Origin: Mycolicibacterium wolinskyi
GTDB lineage: Bacteria; Actinomycetota; Actinomycetes; Mycobacteriales; Mycobacteriaceae
Direction of reading: 5' to 3'
Length of the DNA stretch: 64,000 nucleotides
Assembly: GCF_002101965.1 (NCBI RefSeq)
Contig: NZ_LQQA01000015.1
Span: 682,001-746,000 of the forward strand
A program made the translations under genes and the position numbers. This document shows positions 1-7,707 of this stretch, in pieces. Numbering within the stretch: position 1 is the first letter of the stretch; each line of letters opens with the position of its first letter. The notes under the pieces are model-generated. The model ran no database searches, was not told where the DNA came from, and worked only from the letters and a program-made list of their open reading frames with translations.

Positions 1-42
1 CGAGTAACCGAAGCTCGTCGACGTGTACGAGGTCTGTCACGG

Positions 43-846
43 TCACTGCGGCAGGCCTTCCTTCTCGGCGTCGGACCGGTAGCGGTCCACCCATTCGTCG
101 GAACGCTGGTCGGCCTGGCGTTCGAGCACCGGCGCGGGAGCCAGTCGCGGATCCTGGCCGAGCGCCTCGAGAACCGTCGCGACGACCTGCGTGAGGTTGC
201 GCCACAGGTACGGGTAGGAGATGTCGAGAGGCTTGACGTCCTCCTCGGCGAACCAGGCCCGCCAGCCTTCCTCCTGAGCCCGCAGCATCGTGACGACATG
301 GGCGATCGCGCCGGCGTGGTACTCGGCGCGGGCATCGCGCGCGGGATCCGGCCTGCCCCGCCACACCCGCGTCTGCACGGCGCGCCAGAACGACACCGCC
401 TGCGACACCACGTCGGGGCGGTACACGTGGATGAGCACCGGATCGCTGCCGACGACGTCGCGGATCGCCGACAGCAGGCCCGTGCCCGACCGGTCCGGGA
501 GTCCCTGCGCCCGGTCCAGCAACAGCGGCGTCTGATTCCACATCAGCTTGCCGCCCCACACCCCGTTGGGCGTGCGGCCCACGGTCTGGATGTAGTCACG
601 CCAGATGTGCGCGGGAGCGAGGTCCGGCTTTCCCTCGTCCAGCGGATCGAGCAGCCGCAGAATCGACTCGTCCTCGACCCCCTCGAACCACTGCCGCGGC
701 TGCGGGGATTGACTGGTGCTCGGCAGGTACTGGAAGAACTCCTGTGGCTCGCCGGCTACGCCGGTGGCACGCAAGGACTCCACCAGCAAGGTGCTGCCGC
801 TGCGCTGGGACGCGAGCACCAGATAGGCGGTCGGATGGTCGGACAT
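43..846 (-). CDS. stf0: Stf0-type trehalose 2-sulfotransferase
   Basis: Cytosolic PAPS-dependent sulfotransferase. In mycobacteria Stf0 sulfates trehalose at the 2-position, the first committed step to sulfolipid-type trehalose sulfates. The 267-residue protein opens with the PAPS 5'-phosphosulfate loop LASQRSGSTLL (residues 10-20) and carries family signatures such as GGKLMWNQ and the C-terminal ERQADQRSDEWV. The sequence closely resembles M. smegmatis Stf0 as I remember it. An in-frame ATG 7 codons upstream exists, but the start at 846 is preceded at 7 nt by a TAGAGT box, fitting a leaderless transcript. It lies 78 bp downstream of a sulfatase on the same strand. Confidence 0.93.
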   Translation of the reverse strand: MSDHPTAYLVLASQRSGSTLLVESLRATGVAGEPQEFFQYLPSTSQSPQPRQWFEGVEDESILRLLDPLDEGKPDLAPAHIWRDYIQTVGRTPNGVWGGKLMWNQTPLLLDRAQGLPDRSGTGLLSAIRDVVGSDPVLIHVYRPDVVSQAVSFWRAVQTRVWRGRPDPARDARAEYHAGAIAHVVTMLRAQEEGWRAWFAEEDVKPLDISYPYLWRNLTQVVATVLEALGQDPRLAPAPVLERQADQRSDEWVDRYRSDAEKEGLPQ

Positions 847-853
847 GGCCGTG

Positions 854-859
854 ACTCTA
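854..859 (-). promoter_or_regulatory. -10 box of stf0 (leaderless)
   Basis: TAGAGT on the minus strand ends 7 nt before the stf0 ATG. This is the TANNNT spacing typical of mycobacterial leaderless transcripts, so stf0 may have its own promoter and not depend only on the sulfatase gene. Confidence 0.5.
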
Positions 860-924
860 ACTGCCATTGATTTGCGGTACCTATTCCAGAAGCCGTCAAG
901 GTTTTGTGTTCGCCGTGATCGAAA

Positions 925-2304
925 CTATTGGTCGGCTTGCACGGCGTCGTCGATACCGCGATCCGCCGCTATCGCCGACCTACTGGTGGCGGGGCGGCCG
1001 TGGATATGCAGATATGTCTCGGTGAAACGTTCGGAAATGCGCGTGCCCGCGAAATCGGACGGTATGACGTCGTTCGTCTTCTCGCGCCAGTCGTTGAGCA
1101 GTAAGGCGAGATCGTTGGCGACCGCCTCTGCCTTGTCCGTCGCACCCGGTCCGAGCAGGTTGTTGGCCTCAGTGGGATCGTCGATCAGGTCGTAGAGTTC
1201 CCGCGCGGGCCTCGGCTCGAGCGCGTCAGCTGCGACAATCCGGCCGGGCGGGCTGTCGGCGATATCCCAGGGCAGATCCAACAATGGCCGCGCCGCGTAA
1301 TTCTCGATGTAGCTGTATTCCTTTGTCCGAATTGCGCGAATTGGGTCGAATGAATCGTGATAGGTCTTTGTGGTGTAGACCGCGGTGCGTATTTCCGGGA
1401 CATCTTCGGTGGCGCCCGTCAGGTTGCTGGCATGTGACAAACCGTCCACCTCGTCGGGAATCTCGACACCGAGCAGGTCGAGCAGCGTGGGCAGCAGGTC
1501 GACACCGCTGAACAGTTCGTCGTAGCGGCGGGGCGCGACGCCGGACCCGCGTGGCGGCCGGACGATCAGCGCGATGCCGGTACCCGCGTCGTACAGCGTC
1601 GACTTGGCGCGGGGAAGCGCCGGGCCGTGGTCGGTCACGAACACCACCCACGTGCTGTCGTCGAGCCCGGCCGCGGCCAGCGCGTCGAGCAGTTCGCCCA
1701 CCTTCGCGTCGGCAACGGCGATCGAGCCGTAGAACTCCGCGAGGTCGGCCCGTACCTCGGCGGTGTCGGGCAGGTAATCGGGGACGGTCACGGTCTCGGC
1801 TTCTGCGGGCTCATAACGGTCCCGCGGGTACGGACGATGCGTCTCGAAGAAACCCGTGGTGAGCAGGAACGGCTCGGACGGTGCGTCGGCCAGCCAGCGA
1901 GTGGCCTGTTCGACGACGTACTCGCAGTACGAGTTCGACACGTCGAACTCGTCGAAACCCAGCCTCGACGGATACGACGTTTCGTGCTGCATGCCGAACA
2001 ACGCGGTGTGCCAGCCGGCCCGGGACAAGATGTGGGGAAGTGTGCGCACCCCGCTGCGGTACTCCCAGCCGTGGTGGGCCAAGCCCATCAGGCCGTTGCT
2101 CTGCGGATAGCGGCCGGTGAACAGCGAACCACGCGACGGCGAGCACAGCGGCGCGGTCGCGTGCGCGCGGGTGAACAGGATCCCTTCGGCGGCGAGCTGA
2201 TCGAGCCGCGGGCTGCTCACATCCGAATGGCCGTAGGCGCCGAGGTGGCGCCCGAGGTCATGCCAGTGCACGATCAGCAGGTTCTGCCGTTGCGGCTCGG
2301 TCAC
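925..2304 (-). CDS. type I sulfatase (arylsulfatase family)
   Basis: Hydrolyses sulfate esters using a formylglycine generated from cysteine. The activation motif CSPSRG has its cysteine at about residue 54. N-terminal metal-site residues (VHWHDLGRHLGAYG), the downstream TDHG motif and the C-terminal ELYDLIDDPTE segment are all sulfatase features. No signal peptide is visible, so it is probably cytosolic. The GTG at 2304 is chosen because AAAGGA lies about 6 nt upstream; an ATG 8 codons earlier is poorly placed. The neighbour is stf0, so the pair could add and remove sulfate from related substrates; that link is inferred. The natural substrate is unknown. Confidence 0.88.
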   Translation of the reverse strand: MTEPQRQNLLIVHWHDLGRHLGAYGHSDVSSPRLDQLAAEGILFTRAHATAPLCSPSRGSLFTGRYPQSNGLMGLAHHGWEYRSGVRTLPHILSRAGWHTALFGMQHETSYPSRLGFDEFDVSNSYCEYVVEQATRWLADAPSEPFLLTTGFFETHRPYPRDRYEPAEAETVTVPDYLPDTAEVRADLAEFYGSIAVADAKVGELLDALAAAGLDDSTWVVFVTDHGPALPRAKSTLYDAGTGIALIVRPPRGSGVAPRRYDELFSGVDLLPTLLDLLGVEIPDEVDGLSHASNLTGATEDVPEIRTAVYTTKTYHDSFDPIRAIRTKEYSYIENYAARPLLDLPWDIADSPPGRIVAADALEPRPARELYDLIDDPTEANNLLGPGATDKAEAVANDLALLLNDWREKTNDVIPSDFAGTRISERFTETYLHIHGRPATSRSAIAADRGIDDAVQADQ

Positions 2305-2397
2305 GTCACATCCTTTCCTGTCACCCACCGACCGAACCGGCTGCAGCGCAGTCGAGCAAGCGTTTGGCTCATCGAGAACAACTATCCCGCGGCGCCC

Positions 2398-2880
2398 TCA
2401 CGGGTGGTACGGCACGCCGATCGCGCGGAACACGTACTCGGGCGGCACATCGAACGCCAGTGACCGAAGGGGCACCCGCATCAGGACATCCTCGGGTATC
2501 TCGGTCTTGTAGTGCATCGACAGCTGCCCCTGGCAGCGCGGATCGACCTCGGCGAGGTCGGTCTCCAGCGTCAGCCCCGACGTGCTGAGTTCGGCCTTGA
2601 CCGCACCGGACTGCGGCGCCGCCCAGGGTTGGTCGATGCTGCGGCCGGCCAGCTTGGGAATGGTGGACATGGTCGCGAGCACGCGGTGGTTGGTCAGTAC
2701 CAGTGAGCCGGCGTAACTGGCGATGCTGCCGGCGGATCGTTTGCCCGGGATGGAGCCGGTGAAACGTCTGGTGACCGGGACGTATTCGGCGATGAAGAGG
2801 ATGCCTTCGGATTCGGCTTCCGCACGCAGGTCGCCCGGTAGGCCGCCGATGCGCAGCAGCTTTCGCAGGAACAGTGCCAT
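2398..2880 (-). CDS. hypothetical protein, possible PH-like fold
   Basis: A 160-residue conserved mycobacterial protein with no named function. It has no signal peptide or membrane helix. A central segment, SLVLTNHRVLATMS, resembles the core strand signature of bacterial PH-like/GRAM domains, where LTN-R is common; this is a weak, pattern-level suggestion. The ATG at 2880 sits 6 nt after TACGGT (2887-2892), suggesting leaderless transcription. A longer ORF running through the start in the same frame reads antisense into the PAP2 gene and is not used. It is divergent from that gene, with 57 bp between starts. Confidence 0.75.
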   Translation of the reverse strand: MALFLRKLLRIGGLPGDLRAEAESEGILFIAEYVPVTRRFTGSIPGKRSAGSIASYAGSLVLTNHRVLATMSTIPKLAGRSIDQPWAAPQSGAVKAELSTSGLTLETDLAEVDPRCQGQLSMHYKTEIPEDVLMRVPLRSLAFDVPPEYVFRAIGVPYHP

Positions 2881-2937
2881 CTCTGCACCGTAGCTCGCCG
2901 GAGTTGGAGATCTATTGGACCTGGTAGAGATGGTCGA

Positions 2938-3609
2938 GTGGGGACACGTACCGGATTGCTGATCACGACGGCGGTGGCGGCCGCGGCGGTGTACGCGCTG
3001 ATGTGGGTCGGCTACGGCGCGTCCTGGGGCTGGGTGGTCCGGCTGGACGACGCCGGCCTGGACCGGCCGTTTCGGTATGGCTCCACTCATCCGGGCTGGG
3101 TGATGGCGTGGGATGTGTTCTGCACAGTGTTCGGGCCCATGGCGTTTCGGTTGGTGGGCGCCGTCATCATCGTGGTGGCCCTGGTGCGCCGCCACTTCCG
3201 GGTGGCACTGTTTCTGCTGCTGACCGTCGAACTCAACGGCATCGTGATCCAGCTGGCCAAGATCATCGCCGATCGTCCGCGTCCGTCCTCCGCGCTCGTC
3301 TACGCGTCGTGGTCGTCGTTCCCGTCCGGGCATGCCCTGGGCGTGCTGGTCAGCGTGCTGGGGCTGCTGGTGGTGGCGTGGCCGGCGCTGCGTCCCGCTC
3401 TGCGCCGCTGGTTGCCGATTGCCGGTGCGGTGTTGGTCATCGCGATCGGCGTCGGCCGCGTGGTGCTCAACGTCCACCATCCGTCCGACGTGCTGGCGGG
3501 CTGGGCGTTGGGCTATGCGTACTTCGTCGTGTGCCTGGTGCTGGCGCCGCCGTATCCGGCGGTCAGCGCAACGGACGAAACACCGGTAGCGCTCGGTAGC
3601 GAACGCTGA
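2938..3609 (+). CDS. PAP2-family membrane phosphatase
   Basis: Integral-membrane phosphatase of the PAP2/undecaprenyl-pyrophosphatase superfamily, likely acting on a lipid phosphate at the cell membrane. Its 223 residues hold about six hydrophobic helices and all three family motifs: KIIADRPRP (KX6RP), SSFPSGH (PSGH) and GRVVLNVHHPSD (X5HX3D region). The GTG at 2938 follows closely on the divergent gene's promoter. Its 3' end overlaps by 47 bp the convergent gene, which encodes another PAP2 domain. Exact substrate is not deducible. Confidence 0.85.
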   Translation: MGTRTGLLITTAVAAAAVYALMWVGYGASWGWVVRLDDAGLDRPFRYGSTHPGWVMAWDVFCTVFGPMAFRLVGAVIIVVALVRRHFRVALFLLLTVELNGIVIQLAKIIADRPRPSSALVYASWSSFPSGHALGVLVSVLGLLVVAWPALRPALRRWLPIAGAVLVIAIGVGRVVLNVHHPSDVLAGWALGYAYFVVCLVLAPPYPAVSATDETPVALGSER

Positions 3610-5026
3610 AGCTGGCTTGAGTGCACGTCTCACCGACCTCGCCGTCGTGGGCGAGCACCGTGGGACCGTCGACCGTGGTGAACCGGAACTCCGGCACCTG
3701 CATCTCGTGGTAGAGCGGGCTGCGGACGAGGCGGCCGAGTGCCACGGCCGTCGCGATGCGCAGACGGCTGAACTTCCTGCCGGTCTCCAGGATTCGCACG
3801 TCGATCAGACCGTCGTCCATGCGCGGGCGTAGCGCGGGTGCGAAGCCCGACGGAAAGTACGTCGAGTTTCCCAGGAAGAACAGCGACGTCTGAATCGTCT
3901 TGTCGTCGTAGGTGATGCGCACCGGCTCGTCCCGGCGCAGGGTCAGATACAGCGCGTATACACCGGCCAGCCGCTTGCCCATCCGGTGTTCGAGTTTCTC
4001 GCGCATCCGCACGTACTTGGGGTAGGCGCCGATGCTCGCGGTGTTGATCACGAGCTGCTTCTCGTTGAGGCACACCAGATCGACATAGGCTGCGCTGCCG
4101 CGGCGGATGGTGTCGACCGTGCGGGCGACCGAATCGCAGCCGATGTCCTTGGCGAAGTGGTTGAACGTCCCGCCCGGGAACACCGCCAGCGGCACGCCGG
4201 CCTCGACGGCCACCCCGGCCGCGCAGGCGACTGTGCCGTCGCCACCGCCCACCGCGAGCACCTCGCAACGTTCGGCGGCTTCGCGCAGCACCTTCTCGAT
4301 GTCGTCGTCTTCGGCGATCTCGACGATCTCGGTGCGGGGCAATGAGTTTCGGACCTCGTCGACGACGCGGGCGCCGGTACCGCCACCGGAAGCCGGGTTG
4401 ATCACCAGCACGACACCGGCCCCGTCCGACCGGGGCTCGGTCTTGTACCGCAGCGGATCGGACGTCGGCAGGCTTGCGGTCGGAAGCGTGGGCACCACCC
4501 GGGCGCCGAGGATCGCGATGCCCGCGCCGATGCCGAAGCCGGCGAACACGTCGCCGGGATAGTGCGCGCCGGTGGCCACGCGGGACAGCCCGACGAGCCC
4601 CGCGAGCAGCGCCATCGCCAGACCGGCCGGGGGGCTTTCCAGCCCGACCCCGACGGCGAACGCGGCGGCGCTCGCCGAGTGACCGGACGGCAGCGACGTG
4701 GAAGTCGGGACGCGGCGCGTGCGGCGGGCCGCCGGGATCAGCGTGCGGTCCGGCCGGGGCCTGCGCCATATCCGCTTGGCGACCTGGTTGGTGACCAGGC
4801 TCGTGACGGCCAGGCTCAGGACGCCGCGCGCGGCACCGCGCCGCACCGACGTGCCGCCCACCGCGCCGAGCCCGGCCGCGATCGCGAACCACAGCTTCGA
4901 ATGGTCGGCGGCCCTGGTGAGCCGGGGCATGACGGTGTCGAGCAGCGGGCTCGGTGATTCGGCGACTGCCTCGAAGACCTCGCGGTCCAGCGTGCCGAGC
5001 CCTCTGCCGATTTTGCGCACGTCCAT
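3563..5026 (-). CDS. PAP2 phosphatase-diacylglycerol kinase fusion protein
   Basis: A 487-residue fusion. The N-terminal half is a PAP2 phosphatase with short hydrophobic helices and motifs KRIWRRPRP, SLPSGHS and RVATGAHYPGD. The C-terminal half (from about residue 200) is a diacylglycerol-kinase/sphingosine-kinase catalytic domain with the NPASGG entry and GGGDGT nucleotide loop, followed by FPGGTFNHFAKD. Such fusions probably interconvert lipid and lipid phosphate, or phosphorylate and dephosphorylate isoprenoid or glycerolipids. A TAGGTT box (5033-5038) ends 6 nt before the ATG, and a perfect palindrome sits just upstream, so the divergent ArsR protein may control it too. Confidence 0.87.
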   Translation of the reverse strand: MDVRKIGRGLGTLDREVFEAVAESPSPLLDTVMPRLTRAADHSKLWFAIAAGLGAVGGTSVRRGAARGVLSLAVTSLVTNQVAKRIWRRPRPDRTLIPAARRTRRVPTSTSLPSGHSASAAAFAVGVGLESPPAGLAMALLAGLVGLSRVATGAHYPGDVFAGFGIGAGIAILGARVVPTLPTASLPTSDPLRYKTEPRSDGAGVVLVINPASGGGTGARVVDEVRNSLPRTEIVEIAEDDDIEKVLREAAERCEVLAVGGGDGTVACAAGVAVEAGVPLAVFPGGTFNHFAKDIGCDSVARTVDTIRRGSAAYVDLVCLNEKQLVINTASIGAYPKYVRMREKLEHRMGKRLAGVYALYLTLRRDEPVRITYDDKTIQTSLFFLGNSTYFPSGFAPALRPRMDDGLIDVRILETGRKFSRLRIATAVALGRLVRSPLYHEMQVPEFRFTTVDGPTVLAHDGEVGETCTQASFSVRYRALPVFRPLR

Positions 5027-5046
5027 GCAGTCAACCTATCCGGATG

Positions 5047-5070
5047 CCTTGACAAATAAACTTGTCAAGG
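5047..5070. promoter_or_regulatory. palindromic operator between DGK fusion and arsR-type gene
   Basis: CCTTGACAA and TTGTCAAGG form perfect 9-bp arms around a 6-nt spacer. The palindrome lies 14 nt before the GTG of the ArsR-like gene and just upstream of the -10 box of the opposite gene. It is the expected kind and place for an autoregulatory ArsR site. Confidence 0.65.
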
Positions 5071-5084
5071 CGCACGATGCCCGT

Positions 5085-5684
5085 GTGCTGGAACTCGAGG
5101 TCATCGACGATCCGTCGGCGGCTGTCATCGCGCTCGACCCGATCCGCAGCCGTCTGCTGGCCGAACTCACCGAGCCGGCCTCGGCGGCTGCGCTGGCCGC
5201 GCGGGTGGGGATCACGCGACAGAAGGTCAACTACCACCTGCGCGCGCTCGAACAGCACGACCTGGTCACCGTCGCGAGCGAACGGCGGTGGGGCGGGCTG
5301 ACCGAACGCCTGCTCGTGGCGACCGCGTCGTCCTACGTCGTGTCACCCGGGGCGCTCGGACCGGCGGCCGCCGACCCGGGCCGCACCGGTGATCGGCTCT
5401 CGGCGAGCTATCTGATCGCCCTGTCGGCGCGCGCGGTGCGCGAGGTCGGCGAGATGTGGCGAGCCGCGCGGACGAAGAACAAGCGACTGGCCACGTTGTC
5501 GATCGACACTGTGATCCGGTTCCGCACGCCGGCCGACCGTGCGGAGTTCACCCGCGAATTGTCCGATGCGGTCCTGTCTTTGGCGGCCCGCTATCACGAC
5601 GACACCGCCGCCGACGGGCGCGAGCACCGACTGGTCGTCGCGGCCTATCCGAAACCGAAAACCGAGGAGCCGAAATGCCGTTGA
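5085..5684 (+). CDS. ArsR-family HTH transcriptional regulator
   Basis: Winged-helix regulator of 199 residues. The N-terminal 85 residues hold the ArsR fold, with recognition helix ARVGITRQKVNYHLRALEQ and wing strands LVTVASERRWGG. No cysteine cluster typical of metal sensors is seen, so this is the type that partners with SRPBCC (AHSA1) proteins. An ATG at 5025 in frame would place the palindrome inside the coding sequence and overlap the divergent start, so the GTG at 5085 is preferred; this is not certain. The stop overlaps the start of the SRPBCC gene by 10 bp, implying translational coupling. Confidence 0.82.
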   Translation: MLELEVIDDPSAAVIALDPIRSRLLAELTEPASAAALAARVGITRQKVNYHLRALEQHDLVTVASERRWGGLTERLLVATASSYVVSPGALGPAAADPGRTGDRLSASYLIALSARAVREVGEMWRAARTKNKRLATLSIDTVIRFRTPADRAEFTRELSDAVLSLAARYHDDTAADGREHRLVVAAYPKPKTEEPKCR

Positions 5685-6502
5685 AGAAAGACGATTCCGG
5701 ACGTCGTTGGGTCGAGATGGAATTCCTCGTCCCGGGAACTCCCGAGCAGGTGTGGCAGGCCATCGCGACCGGACCCGGGATGAGCGCCTGGTTCACCCCC
5801 ACGACCGTCGAGGAACACGTCGGTGGCGCAATCACATTCGACTTCGGCGACGCCGACTGCGGCGACCCGTCACCACCCGGAGTCGTCACGGGTTGGGAGC
5901 CGCCCGTCCGCTTCGCCTATGAGGAGCCCGGATGGAACGGTGACGCTCCTCCGGTGGCCACCGAGGTGGTGGTCACGAGCCGTTCCGGGGACAGCTGCGT
6001 CGTACGGATGGTGCACAGCCTGTTCACCGAAAAAGACGACTGGGACGACGAATTGGAGAGCTTCGAGGGCGGTTGGCCCGGCTTCTTCGAAGTGCTGCGG
6101 ATCTACCTCACGCACTACGCGGGGCAACCCGCCGCGACGGCACACGCCATGGCCGGGCACCCCGCTGACATGCCGACGCTGTGGAGCCGACTCACCACCG
6201 CGCTCAACGCCAAGGGCGCGATCGTGGGCGATCGCATCGAAACCCCTGCGGATTCTCCTCGGCTGTCCGGTGTCGTCGAACGCGTCAAGCAGGACGCTCA
6301 AACCTGCGAGATGATGCTGCGGCTGGACGAACCCGGCGCGGGCGTCGCGGTTCTCGGCAGCTGTCCGGTCGGCGCGGAGACGCGGGCCATGGTGACGCTC
6401 TTCCTCTACGGACCCGACGCCGCCGCGACGGCGGACACCGAACGGCCCAGGTGGACAGGTTGGCTCAGCGAACTCGTGGCAGGGGACAAAGCCGCGACCT
6501 GA
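5675..6502 (+). CDS. SRPBCC (AHSA1-like) domain protein
   Basis: A 275-residue cytosolic protein. The N-terminal ~150 residues match the SRPBCC/START-like hydrophobic-ligand fold (VEMEFLVPGTPEQVWQAI, GPGMSAWFTP, GGWPGFFEVLRIYL). The remaining ~110 residues are an extra domain of unknown role. GAGGAG lies 5 nt before the ATG at 5675, inside the end of the upstream ArsR gene. ArsR-SRPBCC pairs are common in actinobacteria, where the SRPBCC partner may bind or process the inducing ligand. No catalytic function can be assigned. Confidence 0.83.
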   Translation: MPLKKDDSGRRWVEMEFLVPGTPEQVWQAIATGPGMSAWFTPTTVEEHVGGAITFDFGDADCGDPSPPGVVTGWEPPVRFAYEEPGWNGDAPPVATEVVVTSRSGDSCVVRMVHSLFTEKDDWDDELESFEGGWPGFFEVLRIYLTHYAGQPAATAHAMAGHPADMPTLWSRLTTALNAKGAIVGDRIETPADSPRLSGVVERVKQDAQTCEMMLRLDEPGAGVAVLGSCPVGAETRAMVTLFLYGPDAAATADTERPRWTGWLSELVAGDKAAT

Positions 6503-6553
6503 TCGTGTCCGAACCTTGACGCCCGCGATAGCCGCGGCGTCGACGATGGACGG

Positions 6554-7207
6554 GTGCGTCGACTGCTGGTACTGCTGTGCGCGGCCGTGCTGGCGTTGAT
6601 GTGTGCGCCTGCCGCCGTCGCGGTCAACGCGCCGTGGTTCGCCCGCGCGGTCGGATCGGCCACACAGGTGATCTCCGTTGTCGGTGTGGGCGGGTCCAAG
6701 GCGAAAATGGATGTGTGGCAACGCGGCTCGGCCGGTTGGCAACCCATCGGCGTCGGTATCCCCGCCAACATCGGGGCCAACGGCATGGCCGCCAAGACTC
6801 ATGACGGCAACATGGCGACGCCGATGGGGATCTTCACGCTCGACTTCGCATTCGGTACCGCACCCAACCCCGGCGGTGGGCTGCAGTACGTCCAGGTGGG
6901 CCCCGACCACTGGTGGGACGGCGACATGAAGAGCCCGACCTACAACACCATGCAGGTGTGCAAGAAGGCGCAGTGCCCGTTCGACACCGATCCCGCCAGC
7001 GGCACCGAGAACCTGCAGATTCCGCAGTACAAACACGCTGTCGTGATGGGCGTGAACAAGGCCAGGGTGCCCGGCAACGGTGGTGCGTTCTTCGTGCACA
7101 CCACTGACGGCGGGCCGACCGCGGGCTGCGTGGCCATCGAGGACGCCACGCTGGTGCAGATCATGCGCTGGCTGCGCCCTGGCGCGTTGATCGCGGTTGC
7201 GAAATAG
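6554..7207 (+). CDS. secreted L,D-transpeptidase-like (YkuD) protein
   Basis: A 217-residue exported protein. Residues 1-23 form a signal peptide (MRRLLVLLCAAVLALMCAPAAVA). The rest fits a YkuD catalytic domain: FFVHTTDGGPTAGCVAI places H182 and C192 where the family has its H...(S/T)xGC motif. Such enzymes make or attach 3-3 cross-links in peptidoglycan, but this short family is divergent and activity is inferred. The GTG at 6554 starts directly at the signal peptide. It is convergent with, and ends 3 nt before, the next gene. Confidence 0.72.
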   Translation: MRRLLVLLCAAVLALMCAPAAVAVNAPWFARAVGSATQVISVVGVGGSKAKMDVWQRGSAGWQPIGVGIPANIGANGMAAKTHDGNMATPMGIFTLDFAFGTAPNPGGGLQYVQVGPDHWWDGDMKSPTYNTMQVCKKAQCPFDTDPASGTENLQIPQYKHAVVMGVNKARVPGNGGAFFVHTTDGGPTAGCVAIEDATLVQIMRWLRPGALIAVAK

Positions 7208-7209
7208 CG

Positions 7210-7677
7210 TCAGATGTTGAGCGCCGCGCCGGGTTTCAGCTTGAAGTTCAGGTTCTCCAGCGACATCGTGGCGTCGTAGGTGCGGTCGTAGCCCGTCGCG
7301 CTGATCTTCCAGCCTTCGCTCGTGCGGCGGTAGGAGTCGTGGTAGAACGCCGCGCCGATCAACATGAAGTTGAAGTCCGGCGCGATCACCCGGTCCTGCA
7401 GGTACCACGTTCCGGTGGCCTCGTCGCCGTCGACGGTGATCTCGGGGTGCGCGACCCGGTGCTCGGTGATGATCTCCGGCCCGAGCGACCGCTTCATGAA
7501 ATCGACCAGCGCCGTGCGGTCGGTGAAGTGCAGCGCCTCGCCCAGCGACTGCCCGTAATCGCCTGCGACGTCCTCGGTGAGGGTGTCGGCGAACTCGTCC
7601 CAGTGCTTGGTGTCGAGGGCACGCAGGTACCGGTATTTGACTTGCTTGATGTCGTCGATATCACCCATGCCCGACAT
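7210..7677 (-). CDS. SnoaL-like / NTF2-fold protein
   Basis: A 155-residue cone-shaped alpha+beta barrel protein of the SnoaL_4 type: the N-terminal helix (DDIKQVKYRYLRALDTKHWDEF), the central TEHRVAHPEITVDGDEATGTW strands and the AAFYHDSYRRTSEGWKIS strand are typical. Members include ketosteroid-isomerase-like and ring-hydroxylating-dioxygenase-like enzymes; no specific reaction can be named. An alternative start 3 codons in (ATG at 7668) is equally possible. It follows the FAD-Rieske gene on the same strand after a 30-bp gap and may be cotranscribed with it. Confidence 0.75.
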   Translation of the reverse strand: MSGMGDIDDIKQVKYRYLRALDTKHWDEFADTLTEDVAGDYGQSLGEALHFTDRTALVDFMKRSLGPEIITEHRVAHPEITVDGDEATGTWYLQDRVIAPDFNFMLIGAAFYHDSYRRTSEGWKISATGYDRTYDATMSLENLNFKLKPGAALNI

Positions 7678-7707
7678 TGCAGCACACCTGCCGTCGCGGC
7701 CACAGCG

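Noticed and set aside
2881..3633. N-terminal extension of the 2398-2880 gene
   Set aside because: The extended frame reads antisense through the PAP2 gene and is Arg/His/Gln-rich; the ATG at 2880 has its own leaderless -10 box.
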